64,000 bases of DNA from Dechloromonas sp. UBA6271 (GTDB taxonomy: Bacteria; Pseudomonadota; Gammaproteobacteria; Burkholderiales; Rhodocyclaceae): contig DJUX01000038.1 of the NCBI GenBank assembly GCA_002440665.1, forward strand, positions 28,799 through 92,798. Reading direction: 5' to 3'. This document shows, piece by piece, positions 52,906-63,254 of this stretch. The notes beneath the pieces were generated by a model. That model searched no databases. It had not been told where the DNA came from and saw only the letters and a list, made by a program, of their open reading frames with translations. Numbering within the stretch: the stretch's first letter is position 1; every line of letters starts with the position of its first letter. Position numbers and translations under genes: made by a program.

Positions 52906-52969
52906 CCAAAAGGCATTCACATGCCGATCGAGGCACCGTTCAACTCTAGTCATCGCCGAGCATCTACGC

Positions 52970-53449
52970 ATGAAGACTTTGCCGCGTGGTTTTACCCTGA
53001 TCGAAATGTTGGCCGTGCTCGCAATTATTACCATCCTGGCTTTGATGGCGATTCCCTCGTATATGGATCGCATCGTCCGCCAGCATATCGAGGCAGCTCT
53101 GCCACTCGCCGATATCGCGAAGAAACCTGTCGCAGATTCATGGGCACAATTGCAGGCATTCCCTACCGATAACGCAGCCGCAGCACTGCCCGTGGCCGAG
53201 AAGATCGTGAATAACCATGTCAGTTCGCTTGCCATCGAAGATGGTGCGATCCAGATCACATTCGGCAATCGCGTCAACAAGGCAATTTTCGGCAAGATAC
53301 TTACGTTGCGTCCCGCGGTGGTGGCAGATGCTCCGGTGGTACCGGTGGCTTGGGTCTGCGGCAACGCGCAAGGGCCTGAGAAAATGACTATCAATGGTGT
53401 AAACAGGACGAATGTACCGAATACATTCCTGCCACTGGCTTGCCGGTAG
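52970..53449 (+). CDS. Type IV pilin-like protein
   Basis: Prepilin with a processing site after Gly in LPRGFTLIEMLAVLAIITIL, including the conserved Glu at position +5, then a hydrophobic helix. The 159-residue length and a C-terminal Cys pair (VAWVCGN and LPLACR) match major or minor pilins. No other pilus genes are in the window. Confidence 0.85.
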   Translation: MKTLPRGFTLIEMLAVLAIITILALMAIPSYMDRIVRQHIEAALPLADIAKKPVADSWAQLQAFPTDNAAAALPVAEKIVNNHVSSLAIEDGAIQITFGNRVNKAIFGKILTLRPAVVADAPVVPVAWVCGNAQGPEKMTINGVNRTNVPNTFLPLACR

Positions 53450-53627
53450 TTTTCAGCGGCATGGGCAGAATTGCCGATGCGACAATCGACTCGCTCCGAA
53501 GCGTTTGAAAATCAGGAATCTAACCGCCTTGAAATTGTCCATCAAGAAATGGTGAAATCCATTCCCAATGCTGCATTGCGCTTGGACTGAACCCGGCTGA
53601 AAACCCTGCATTGCGAGGAGGAATATC

Positions 53628-54014
53628 ATGAGCGATACACTGCCACCCCTCGGTATCCAACGCGTCAAGGTCGTCGCAGTTTCAGTAACCGACCTTGCGC
53701 GGGCGAATCGGTTTTACAAGGAAAAGCTTGGCCTCGAACCGGCATTCGAGGGAACTGAACAAGTGGGATGGTGGCTTGGTCAGGTGATCCTGATGCTCAA
53801 GCCGGACTGGGCTGCGCCGACAGCTACGCCGAATCCACGGGTTACGCTCGCCACCGATCATGCCCCGGCAACTCAGGAAGCATTGCGTGCGCGCGACATC
53901 ACGATCGCCAACGAAGTGGAAGTCTATGGCGATTTTTACGTTGGCAGCTTTCTCGACAGCGAGGGCAACAAGCTCTGGTTTTGCTCGCCCGCAAAGGCTG
54001 GCGAGTCGAAGTAG
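53628..54014 (+). CDS. VOC (glyoxalase/bleomycin resistance) family protein
   Basis: The 128-residue single VOC domain has the typical VKVVAVSVTDLARANRFYKE start and FYVGSFLDSEGNKLWFC end, where the metal Glu of the fold usually sits. AGGAGG Shine-Dalgarno upstream. The substrate is unknown. Confidence 0.8.
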   Translation: MSDTLPPLGIQRVKVVAVSVTDLARANRFYKEKLGLEPAFEGTEQVGWWLGQVILMLKPDWAAPTATPNPRVTLATDHAPATQEALRARDITIANEVEVYGDFYVGSFLDSEGNKLWFCSPAKAGESK

Positions 54015-54065
54015 CGCGAATTCCGTGGCTGGCCGGGCGCTGCTTCGGCGCAAGGCAGGAACCAG

Positions 54066-56177
54066 TCAAATACGCGCCCAGATGGTAACTTCAGACAAGG
54101 TATGCTGGAATTTCCGCCTGGTTTCGCGGATGACGAAGGGTACCGACTCGGGGCCGCTGATCAATCGGAAGTGCCCGCCAAGCATCGCTTTCAAGCCGTC
54201 AAGCGTCGTGAAGTTTTCGCCATCCTTCTTGAAACCGCCGATCCATTCTTCGCGTTTGGTATGTTCCGGCAGCCACGTATAGGGCGAAGTGAGCATCAGC
54301 AGCCCGCCGCGATTGAGGCGCTGATGGATGGTCTCAAGGAACAGGGCCGGGCTGTAGAGACGATCGATCAGGTTGGCCGCCAGGACGAGGTCGTAGCCTG
54401 AGAAAACCGGTTTGAGATTGCAGGCGTCTCCCTGGAAAAATTCGATTTTCTGCGTGACATCGGCCAGACCCAATTCGGCGAGCGAGCATTCCTTGTAGCT
54501 GACCAGTTCGCCTTCTTCGGTCAGCGTGTAGCGCAGTCGGCCCTGCTCCGCCAACTGCGTGCCGATGCCAATGAAGCGGGCGGAAAAATCGAGGCCGGTC
54601 ACGTGATCGAAATGCCTGGCCAGCTCAAAGGTGGCGCGGCCGGTCGCGCAGCCGAGATCCAGCGCCTTGCATGCCTGCCGGTCGCCCATTGCGGCGATCG
54701 CCAGTTGCGCCAGGGTACACGGGAAATTTGGGACGCCGAAGTATTCGGCGCCGTAGTGGAATTCGATGTATTCCGAAATCAGCCGGTCGGTTTCGTAATG
54801 CGAGGTCGGCTGAGTCGCCGGTGTGTCGGCAACCACGTAGCGAAAACCCGCGTGCTGGAAGAAATGCCGGCGGAAGGCATAGCGCGACATCGGCGACGCT
54901 TCGTTGCCGCAGGAAATCCAGGAGCCGCCCTTGATCAGGTTGTGGCGATCATCGAAAGTCGGCGCCGTGAAATCGTCGTAGATCGGATGCACTGCGAACC
55001 CGTCGAACGGATAAGTGGGCGTTTCCAGCCATTGCCAGACGTTGCCGATGACGTCGAAGAGCGCCCCGTGCGCGAAGCGGGTGACCGGGCAACTGGAAGC
55101 GTAATGGCGCAGCTCGATGTTGGCTGAAACCGGCGGATCACCGGGCAGATCGCCGACCCCGGCAAAATGCCGGAGCGCCTGCCATTCGTCCTCGGTCGGC
55201 AGGCGCACGCCTTGGCCGGTGGCCCGTGCCTTCCAGCAACAGAACGCCCTGGCCTCGTGGCAATTGGTCTCCGCCGGCCAGTCCCAAGGCATCGGGACCT
55301 CTTCCAACATCAGGCGCAGGCGCCATTGCGGGCCGTCTTTCACCCAGAAAGTCGGATGTTCGGCACGGACGAATCTTTTCCAGGCAAGCCCTTCTTCCTG
55401 CCAAAACGAATCGTCGGCATAGCCGCCGGCTTCGACGAAGGCGAGAAATTCCTGATTCGAAACCAGATAACGGCTGGCCTGAAAGGCTGCGGTCGACGCC
55501 TCATGACGCCCGAATTCGTTGTCCCAGCCGTAGATTTTCGGGTCGCTCCGCTCGCGGCCGATGGTGAATTCGGCGGCCGGAATAGCGACCAGCGAGTTCT
55601 GCGGCGCGCTTCCGCTATCGCGACAAGGCGCCCAGGCCGGATGCCTCTGCACATACTTCAGCTGATGCTGACGAATCAGTACCGACGAAGTTTCCAGATG
55701 GATACGCTCGTGCTCGACCCCCATCAGGATGATCCACCACGGATCGTCCCAGGTAATCGGCAGGCTCAGCGGTATTGTCCGGATCAACCGGTCGACCGCA
55801 GCGCGCACGGACTGGCGATAGCGGCGTACTTCATCGACGCTCGGCCAGTCGTAGCGCTTGTCGTTCAAGTCGTCCCAGCCCATTTCATCGACACCGATGG
55901 CAAACATCGATTCGAAGCCCGGATTGATGCGCTGCTCGACCAGGCCAGCCAGCACCAGCTTGTTGATGAAAAAGGTGGCGGTATGGCCGAAGTAGAAAAT
56001 CAGCGGGTGACGCAGTGCGATCGGCTTGACGTAATACGCCTCGTCGCAGGTCAGCACCTCGAACAGCTGCTCGTAGCGATCGAAGGTGGCGTGGAAGTAA
56101 TCGAGAATCTGCCGGCGTTTCAGTTCGACGTCAGGGCCCGCCAACAAAGGCGTGCCGGGAAATATGGATTGATTCAT
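54066..56177 (-). CDS. ovoA: 5-histidylcysteine sulfoxide synthase / methyltransferase OvoA
   Basis: Iron enzyme that couples cysteine to histidine and then methylates the mercaptohistidine, giving ovothiol A. The 703 residues comprise a DinB-like N-terminal domain with the iron ligands HERIHLE (156-162) and His in HPLIFYFGHT. A formylglycine-type catalytic domain follows (about 190-460; NVWQWLETPTYPFDGF, LIKGGSWISCGNEASPMSRY), then a SAM methyltransferase (about 480-700; ALDLGCATGRATFELA). Its start overlaps the YkgJ-like stop (ATGA). Confidence 0.92.
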   Translation of the reverse strand: MNQSIFPGTPLLAGPDVELKRRQILDYFHATFDRYEQLFEVLTCDEAYYVKPIALRHPLIFYFGHTATFFINKLVLAGLVEQRINPGFESMFAIGVDEMGWDDLNDKRYDWPSVDEVRRYRQSVRAAVDRLIRTIPLSLPITWDDPWWIILMGVEHERIHLETSSVLIRQHQLKYVQRHPAWAPCRDSGSAPQNSLVAIPAAEFTIGRERSDPKIYGWDNEFGRHEASTAAFQASRYLVSNQEFLAFVEAGGYADDSFWQEEGLAWKRFVRAEHPTFWVKDGPQWRLRLMLEEVPMPWDWPAETNCHEARAFCCWKARATGQGVRLPTEDEWQALRHFAGVGDLPGDPPVSANIELRHYASSCPVTRFAHGALFDVIGNVWQWLETPTYPFDGFAVHPIYDDFTAPTFDDRHNLIKGGSWISCGNEASPMSRYAFRRHFFQHAGFRYVVADTPATQPTSHYETDRLISEYIEFHYGAEYFGVPNFPCTLAQLAIAAMGDRQACKALDLGCATGRATFELARHFDHVTGLDFSARFIGIGTQLAEQGRLRYTLTEEGELVSYKECSLAELGLADVTQKIEFFQGDACNLKPVFSGYDLVLAANLIDRLYSPALFLETIHQRLNRGGLLMLTSPYTWLPEHTKREEWIGGFKKDGENFTTLDGLKAMLGGHFRLISGPESVPFVIRETRRKFQHTLSEVTIWARI

Positions 56178-56695
56178 GCTGTCACCGGTCGGGAATGCCT
56201 TCCACTCTCCCAGCTTTCGAACCATTCGGTCAAGGCATGGGTTTCGCCCAGGCCGGCGAGCCGGTGATCAATGGCATCCTGATTGCCCCACACCACGCCG
56301 GCAAGGGCACCCTCAGCGACACGGGATTCGATGTCGTGGCAATAAAGTCCCAGGTCGCGCTGCACGTAGAAACCGTAGGTTCGGCAAGCTACCGGACGCT
56401 GCCCATAGACCGGGCAAGCGCCGGTAGACCGGTCCAGCAGCGGACAGACGACGGGGCGCGAGCGCTGGCTGGCCAGAGCCACCATGTCCCGACCGATTTC
56501 CTCAAGGCGTTCGGGCGGCAGCGCGGCGAGTCCCTCCCGCAGCAACTCCCATTCCGCCGCGGTCAGCCGAGGCACTTCGGCAAGCCGCCGGCAACAACCG
56601 TCGCAGCCCTTCCCGCACAGCCAGTCCGGGCGATCCTCCCGGATGGCTTGAACGCGCGCGTCAATATCAACGTGAAGCTGGGATAGTTTGGTCAT
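56174..56695 (-). CDS. YkgJ-type cysteine cluster protein
   Basis: The 173-residue protein carries the cysteine arrangement of the YkgJ zinc/iron-chelating family: WLCGKGCDGCCRRL, then CPLLDRSTGACPVYGQRPVACRTYGF, with a later LYCHD. ATG 56695 is preferred; an upstream in-frame region lacks family features. The stop overlaps the ovoA start by four bases, so the two are probably co-translated, suggesting a role in metal supply or maturation of OvoA (inference). Confidence 0.75.
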   Translation of the reverse strand: MTKLSQLHVDIDARVQAIREDRPDWLCGKGCDGCCRRLAEVPRLTAAEWELLREGLAALPPERLEEIGRDMVALASQRSRPVVCPLLDRSTGACPVYGQRPVACRTYGFYVQRDLGLYCHDIESRVAEGALAGVVWGNQDAIDHRLAGLGETHALTEWFESWESGRHSRPVTA

Positions 56696-56759
56696 TTTTG
56701 TCGCGCAATTTATACCTGTTCGGATTTCCTGCAAGCGTGGCGAACGAGAGGCTGGGACG

Positions 56760-57251
56760 TCAAAAGATGCCCATTGCGAGACCGCTAGCCATGGCTGCTC
56801 CAAGATCCGTGCACAGTTCAATTTCTGTCGAGCCGATGTCCTTTGGACTCAGGATTTCCTCCTTCGTCTGCGCGTGAGTGCAAATGATCAGGGGCGGCGC
56901 GATCGGTTTCAAGCGCCATCCGGTCGCAATACGTTCGATTTGACGCGCAGCATTCTGTCCGTCGCTGCCTGCGCAAATCATCGTAGCGTAGGGTCTGCCA
57001 TTGATCTGCTCGAGAACCTGGTAATACGAACGATCAAAGAAATCCTTCATCAGCCCCGAAATCGCGGCAAGGTTTTCCGGGGTGGCAAATATATAACCGT
57101 CGGCCGCCAGCAGATCGCCCGGCCCCGCTTCCGATGCATGCAGCAGTCTTGCCGCGACCGATGCCTCGGTGGCAGCCCCTGCGCTCGCAGCTTGTGCCAT
57201 CTGAAGCGTTCCACCAGTCATTGAGTGATAAACGATGAGCAAGGTCTTCAT
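56760..57251 (-). CDS. Flavodoxin/NADPH-dependent FMN reductase-like protein
   Basis: The 163 residues begin with the FMN phosphate loop YHSMTGGTLQMAQ, followed by ADGYIFATPENLAAISGLMK, typical of flavodoxin-like quinone or FMN reductases. Soluble oxidoreductase; the partner is unknown. It lies 64 bp upstream of the YkgJ-like gene and may share its transcript. Confidence 0.8.
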   Translation of the reverse strand: MKTLLIVYHSMTGGTLQMAQAASAGAATEASVAARLLHASEAGPGDLLAADGYIFATPENLAAISGLMKDFFDRSYYQVLEQINGRPYATMICAGSDGQNAARQIERIATGWRLKPIAPPLIICTHAQTKEEILSPKDIGSTEIELCTDLGAAMASGLAMGIF

Positions 57252-57350
57252 GGAGCGGCAATTTCGAGATTATGGGCGAGGCCAACGGAAACACGCACCG
57301 ACAGTGGAGGCCTTGTGAACCGACAAATTAACAAATCTTATCGTACAGCC

Positions 57351-58130
57351 TCAGCCTGCGTCTCCTGAGGGCTTCACCTTCGCCAGGAGAGGTGCGACGA
57401 GATCCATGGGTAACGGGAAGACGACGGTGGTGTTCTTGTCAGCGCCAATCACCGTCAGCGTTTCCAGATAGCGCAGGAGGATCGCCTGGGGTTCCTGAGC
57501 CAGTATTTGCGCGGCCTGGAATAGCTTTTCAGCTGCCTGCAATTCGCCTTCGGCGTGAATCACCTTGGCCCGGCGTTCCCGTTCTGCCTCGGCCTGCCGG
57601 GCGATGGCCCTGATCATCGATTCCGTCAGGTCGACCTGCTTGATCTCGACGTTGGCAACCTTGATTCCCCAGGAGTCGGTTTGCGCATCCAGTGCAAGCT
57701 GGATGTCGGTGTTGAGTTTCTCGCGCTCGGCCAGCATGTCGTCCAGCTGATGTTTGCCCAATACTGAGCGCAGCATCGTCTGGGCCAGCTGGCTGGTGGC
57801 GTTGAGATAGTCCACCACCTGGATGATTGCCTTTTCCGGATCGACCACCCGCAGATAGACGACTGCGCTGACCTTGACCGAAACGTTATCGCGGGAAATG
57901 ACGTCCTGGGTCGGCACTTCGAGGACTACCGTGCGCAGATCAACCCGAATCGATTTCTGGATCACCGGGATGATGATAACCAGCCCCGGGCCCTTCACCT
58001 TCCAGAAACGCCCCAGCGTAAACACCACGCCACGTTCGTACTCACGAAAAATGCGGATCGCCGAAGAGAAGAACGAAGCACCCGCCACAATGGCGATGGC
58101 GATGACAAGCCAGGTAAGGTCCATGAGCAT
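57351..58130 (-). CDS. Slipin/stomatin-like SPFH membrane protein
   Basis: The 259-residue protein has an N-terminal membrane segment (about 5-25) and an SPFH domain (REYERGVVFTLGRF, RVDLRTVVLEVPTQDVISRD, then NVSVKVSAVVYLRV). A coiled coil rich in Ala and Glu follows (ARQAEAERERRAKVIHAEGE). The start at 58130 has a GGAG Shine-Dalgarno 6 bases upstream. The usual NfeD partner is absent. Confidence 0.88.
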   Translation of the reverse strand: MLMDLTWLVIAIAIVAGASFFSSAIRIFREYERGVVFTLGRFWKVKGPGLVIIIPVIQKSIRVDLRTVVLEVPTQDVISRDNVSVKVSAVVYLRVVDPEKAIIQVVDYLNATSQLAQTMLRSVLGKHQLDDMLAEREKLNTDIQLALDAQTDSWGIKVANVEIKQVDLTESMIRAIARQAEAERERRAKVIHAEGELQAAEKLFQAAQILAQEPQAILLRYLETLTVIGADKNTTVVFPLPMDLVAPLLAKVKPSGDAG

Positions 58131-58461
58131 TTTCAGCTCCTTCCTGTTGGCGGGCATTCTGGTGCAATGTTCCGGCAAGCTCGATGCGCCATGCCTGCAA
58201 AAGCGCAATCGAGTGAGGCTCTTGTCAGAGTGCCAAGTTACTCATGGGTTCCTCGCATTTCCGGGTGGACAGGCGGTTGACTGGTCCAGCATACCCGCAC
58301 GAATAGCACAGGTCGATTATCTAACCGTGGTCGTCTTCTTATTGGAGAGTTTGGCAAGATTCGACAAAATGCGGCCGGTTCCAGACGAACGAACGATAAT
58401 TGCAGCGCACCAGTCGACTGTGGATATCGGTACGGTCTCGATTGACAACGGAGAAAACACC
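58131..58461. other. Intergenic region between slipin and lipoprotein genes
   Basis: About 330 bp between divergent genes. No supportable gene, repeat or terminator was seen. It should contain both promoters, but no clear consensus elements stand out. Confidence 0.4.
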
Positions 58462-58809
58462 ATGAACAAGCTACGCTACGCCCTGCTGGGCATTCTGTTT
58501 GTCCTGTCGCTTCCGGGCTGTGTCGTCTATGAACCGATGGGTGTCCAATCGACCGTACCCGCAAGTTTTGACCGCTCCTGGAACGCCGCCCTTGCGGCTG
58601 CGCAGGATGCCGGGATCGCCGTTTCCGTGGCTGACCGGAATTCGGGTCGTATCTATGGCCGGCGCAACACGGCGGACGTGACCATCGGTGTCATCCCACA
58701 GGCCGACGGGAGTCTGCGTGTTCAGTTCGACGCGCAAGGTCTCGCTCCGCAAGACCAGGGGTTGCAGGATCGCTTCGTCCAGGCGTACAACCGGCGCATG
58801 GGCCGCTGA
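58462..58809 (+). CDS. Small outer-membrane-type lipoprotein
   Basis: The 115 residues start with a lipoprotein signal (lipobox LSLPGC at 16-21). A compact domain of about 90 residues follows (STVPASFDRSWNAALAAAQD, VADRNSGRIYGRRNTADVTI), resembling small periplasmic DUF lipoproteins. A GGAG Shine-Dalgarno lies 12 bases upstream of ATG 58462. Function unknown. Confidence 0.75.
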   Translation: MNKLRYALLGILFVLSLPGCVVYEPMGVQSTVPASFDRSWNAALAAAQDAGIAVSVADRNSGRIYGRRNTADVTIGVIPQADGSLRVQFDAQGLAPQDQGLQDRFVQAYNRRMGR

Positions 58810-58886
58810 TCCAGTTTTCCGTACATGATGAGCAAGGCGAAACCGCCCGCCGCCGGAATGCACGGATAGCAGGCTAGGCAGCACGC

Positions 58887-59093
58887 CTAAACGGCGCCCA
58901 CCACGAACGGGTGAAACTGGGAAGGGTGGAAGCTGGGCATGGCGTTGTCCGCATCGATGACAGTCGATGCCGGAGGGCCGGCTTTGGATGCGCCAAAGTG
59001 ACCGATCGGGTAAGCGAGCAGGATGCCGCCGAAGACGGTGGCAAACCACAACGCGATGATGGGCGAGAACGGGGCTGAATGACGATGTTTCAT
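58887..59093 (-). CDS. Small single-span membrane protein
   Basis: The 68-residue protein has one membrane segment (about 11-31: IIALWFATVFGGILLAYPIG) and a polar, Pro- and His-containing C-terminus (PSFHPSQFHPFVV). An AAGGAGGGAG Shine-Dalgarno directly precedes ATG 59093, which supports real translation. No family is recognised. It lies downstream of the AcoR-like regulator on the same strand, 272 bp away. Confidence 0.55.
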   Translation of the reverse strand: MKHRHSAPFSPIIALWFATVFGGILLAYPIGHFGASKAGPPASTVIDADNAMPSFHPSQFHPFVVGAV

Positions 59094-59365
59094 TGCTCCC
59101 TCCTTGGAGAACTGCAGAACTACCGGGGTCAGTGAATGCGGCGGGCCGTTGCTGCATTCGTGGAAACAATGGTGCGCCCTGGCGCCTGCGATGACACCCC
59201 CCGCTTTGGGTGGTTCGTGAGTGGCGGCCTCCGCAGGGAAGCAACACGCCACAAGGCATGGGGTGGCCGACGACGAACTCGCAGTTCGGGAACTTGCACA
59301 TCGACCGCATATCGCGGACATCCTGATTTTTGTGCCTTTCAGGGCGTCGACCGCAACAGGCCTGG

Positions 59366-61222
59366 TCAGGAACCCGCAGCGGCAATCGGTCTTTCCGCCC
59401 CCAGCTTGCGGTAAAGCGTGGTGCGGGTGATGCCCAGTTCGCGGGCGGCGGCGGAGATATTCCCGCCATGGCGCTCCAGTGTCGCCTGAATGGCCTGCAC
59501 CTGGACCGCCTGCAGCCGGCGACTGCCGTGTTCCGCGCCAGCCTCCGGCTCCGAGATTTCTGCCGGTAACAAATCGGACGTCAGAATCCCCGTTTCGCCG
59601 AGCATGGCGACGCAGAGTCGCAGCACATTGCGCAACTGACGCAGGTTGCCGGGCCAGGAATAGCCGCGCAGCAGCCGCAACGACTCCGGCGCGACGCAAA
59701 TGCTTTTCCCCCTGCCCTCCTCGGCCAGCATGCGGCGCACCACCCACTCGAAATCGCTGCGTTCGCGCAGCGGCGGCAACACGACAGTCATGCCGGAAAG
59801 ACGGAAGAACAGGTCGGCCCGGAACATTCCGCGGCTCACCAGTTGCCGCAGCGGATGATGGCTGGCGCAGACGAGCCCGATATCCACGGCTTCCTCGACC
59901 ATGCTGCCGAGCGGGATCACGCGGCGTGTCTCCAGCACCCGCAGCAGCACCGCCTGCAGCGCCAGCGGCATATCGCCGATTTCATCGAGGAACAGCGTGC
60001 CGCCATGCGCCTCGCGAATCTTGCCGAGGGCGCCGACTCGCCGGGCGCCGGTAAAGGCGCCGTCGAGGTAGCCAAAGAGTTCGGCCTCGATCAGGCTCGC
60101 CGGAATGGCGGCGCAATTGACCGCGATGAAAGGCCCCTCCCGGCGTTTGCTGCTGTGATGAAAGGCCTGCGCGAACCACTCCTTGCCAGTGCCGGTTTCA
60201 CCTTCGATCAGCAGCGGGATGTCGTTGCCGGCAATGCAGCCGGCCCGCCGGATAGCCGCCGCCATGCGCGGGTCTTCGCTGCCCAGGGCTTCGAGACCGC
60301 GAGCACCCGGCGGCGGCGATTCCGGCAAGGCCGCTGCGCTTTCCGAAACGCGAGGCTCGGGTAGCCGGCGCAAATCCACCCTGGCCTGCAGCAGGCGCCT
60401 GCCGCGGGTATGCAAGGCGAGCGGCTTGCCACCCGGTCTGGCCTCATGCGTCAGCAAGGTCTGCCAGTCATGGCCGAAACACTCCGCAAACCGCAGACCT
60501 GGCACGACGGCCACCTCGCAAACTCCGGGAAAACGGCGGTTCCAGGCCAGCAGATGTCCGTCCCCGCTCCACAGCGCCAGCGCCTCGAAGGGGGAACCAA
60601 GCACGGTGGCGCATGAATGAAGACGCAACAGCACGGCACCCTCCCGGCCGGTCTTGACCAGCAGGTTTTCGATGCTTGCCACGCTCAACTCGATCAGTGG
60701 CGCGGCGTGGGTTTGTGCCACGGCAGCATCGCCGATGATGGCAAAAACGCCGTCTACGCCCCCTACCGGGGAAACGATCGGCATACCGATCCCGGCCAGC
60801 CCGCGATTGCGGATAAGGAAATGCTGGCTGCCGGCGACCGCCACCGGCACTTTCTCGATCAGCGCCGTGCCGATGGCGTTGGTGCCCATTTCGGCCTCAG
60901 ACCAGATGGCGCCCGCCATCAGGCGGACCTCGGCGGCGCGTTTTGCAAACGCCGCATCGCCGGCGCAGTGCAGAACCATTCCCCGGCGGTCGGCCAGAAC
61001 GACCAGCGACGAAGAGTGCGCCAGATGGCTCTGGAGCCCTTCGATCACCGGCCGGGCGCAAGCCAGCAGCTGCGCATTCTCCGCCAGGCCGGCGCGCAGC
61101 GCGCTCGCCGCCGGCCCCGCATCAGGCAAGGCCTGCGCCGGAGCCAGACCGTTTGCCCGGCAACGCTGCCATGACCGGCCGAGCGGGCTATTCGCGGAGA
61201 TATTCGGGAGCGGTGGAGACAT
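59366..61222 (-). CDS. AcoR-like sigma54-dependent transcriptional activator
   Basis: Enhancer-binding protein of 618 residues: GAF-like sensor domain (about 65-200), AAA+ domain with Walker A GETGTGKE (341-348) and sigma54-contact motif GAFTGA (388-393), and a C-terminal Fis-type HTH (QATLERHGGNISAAARELGI). It is divergent from the aldehyde dehydrogenase gene, which has a sigma54 promoter. The same octamer pair lies upstream of all three sigma54 promoters, so this protein is the best candidate regulator of the alcohol-oxidation genes. Confidence 0.9.
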   Translation of the reverse strand: MSPPLPNISANSPLGRSWQRCRANGLAPAQALPDAGPAASALRAGLAENAQLLACARPVIEGLQSHLAHSSSLVVLADRRGMVLHCAGDAAFAKRAAEVRLMAGAIWSEAEMGTNAIGTALIEKVPVAVAGSQHFLIRNRGLAGIGMPIVSPVGGVDGVFAIIGDAAVAQTHAAPLIELSVASIENLLVKTGREGAVLLRLHSCATVLGSPFEALALWSGDGHLLAWNRRFPGVCEVAVVPGLRFAECFGHDWQTLLTHEARPGGKPLALHTRGRRLLQARVDLRRLPEPRVSESAAALPESPPPGARGLEALGSEDPRMAAAIRRAGCIAGNDIPLLIEGETGTGKEWFAQAFHHSSKRREGPFIAVNCAAIPASLIEAELFGYLDGAFTGARRVGALGKIREAHGGTLFLDEIGDMPLALQAVLLRVLETRRVIPLGSMVEEAVDIGLVCASHHPLRQLVSRGMFRADLFFRLSGMTVVLPPLRERSDFEWVVRRMLAEEGRGKSICVAPESLRLLRGYSWPGNLRQLRNVLRLCVAMLGETGILTSDLLPAEISEPEAGAEHGSRRLQAVQVQAIQATLERHGGNISAAARELGITRTTLYRKLGAERPIAAAGS

Positions 61223-61289
61223 TCATCCCGTTCAGCACATTCCATGCCGCGCCAAACATGCCCGCCTGCCCTCTCATCTGCTGCCTGAA

Positions 61290-61316
61290 CTGCTCCATTT
61301 ATGAACGCCTGCTTCA
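61290..61316 (+). promoter_or_regulatory. Paired octamer upstream of the aldehyde dehydrogenase, probable activator site
   Basis: CTGCTCCA (61290-61297) and CTGCTTCA (61309-61316) repeat with a 19-bp period, matching the pair at 49003-49029 in sequence and spacing. It lies about 110-138 bp upstream of the -24 element, the usual distance for a sigma54 activator, and about 70-95 bp from the activator gene itself, allowing autoregulation. Confidence 0.6.
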
Positions 61317-61425
61317 TTTTTCACCAGTGCACAAAATGGATCCGGAATTAGCCAATCGCCATACGAATAATTTCAACATGCTGATATATATGGATTTTTA
61401 TCAACAAAAATCCGAAATACCAGGA

Positions 61426-61442
61426 TTGGCACGGGACCTGCG
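61426..61442 (+). promoter_or_regulatory. Sigma54 promoter of the aldehyde dehydrogenase
   Basis: TTGGCACGGGACCTGCG keeps TGGCACG and has GG and GC 12 bp apart; the -12 box is CTGC instead of TTGC. The predicted start is near 61453, about 83 nt before the ATG. Confidence 0.78.
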
Positions 61443-61535
61443 TTTATCGGATTACAAGTGCCAGCCGATGCCATGCGGATTGACCGGCCTTGAAGTCAGC
61501 TACCCGCAAATCCACCAGAAATTTCAGGAGACAAA

Positions 61536-63056
<1,521 letters not shown>

Positions 63057-63202
63057 TTCCATGTTCAGGTCAATCGTGATGCGAAGACAAGCCGAAGACA
63101 GTGCGATTAGCACGGCGAGGTGAAGTCGACAAAGTCACGGTTGGCCTGAAATTGGAATAAACCGGGCATCTCCTCCACTGGCCCTATTGCGGGCAAGTCT
63201 TC

Positions 63203-63229
63203 GGGGGCGGGCAACCGCCCCCATTTTTT
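63203..63229 (+). terminator. Rho-independent terminator after the aldehyde dehydrogenase
   Basis: GGGGGCGG and CCGCCCCC form a perfect 8-bp stem with a GCAA loop (63203-63222), followed by A and six T. It separates the aldehyde dehydrogenase from the DUF779 and cytochrome genes, which then depend on read-through or their own promoter. Confidence 0.9.
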
Positions 63230-63254
63230 AAACCCCCGATTTTGGGAGAAAAAC

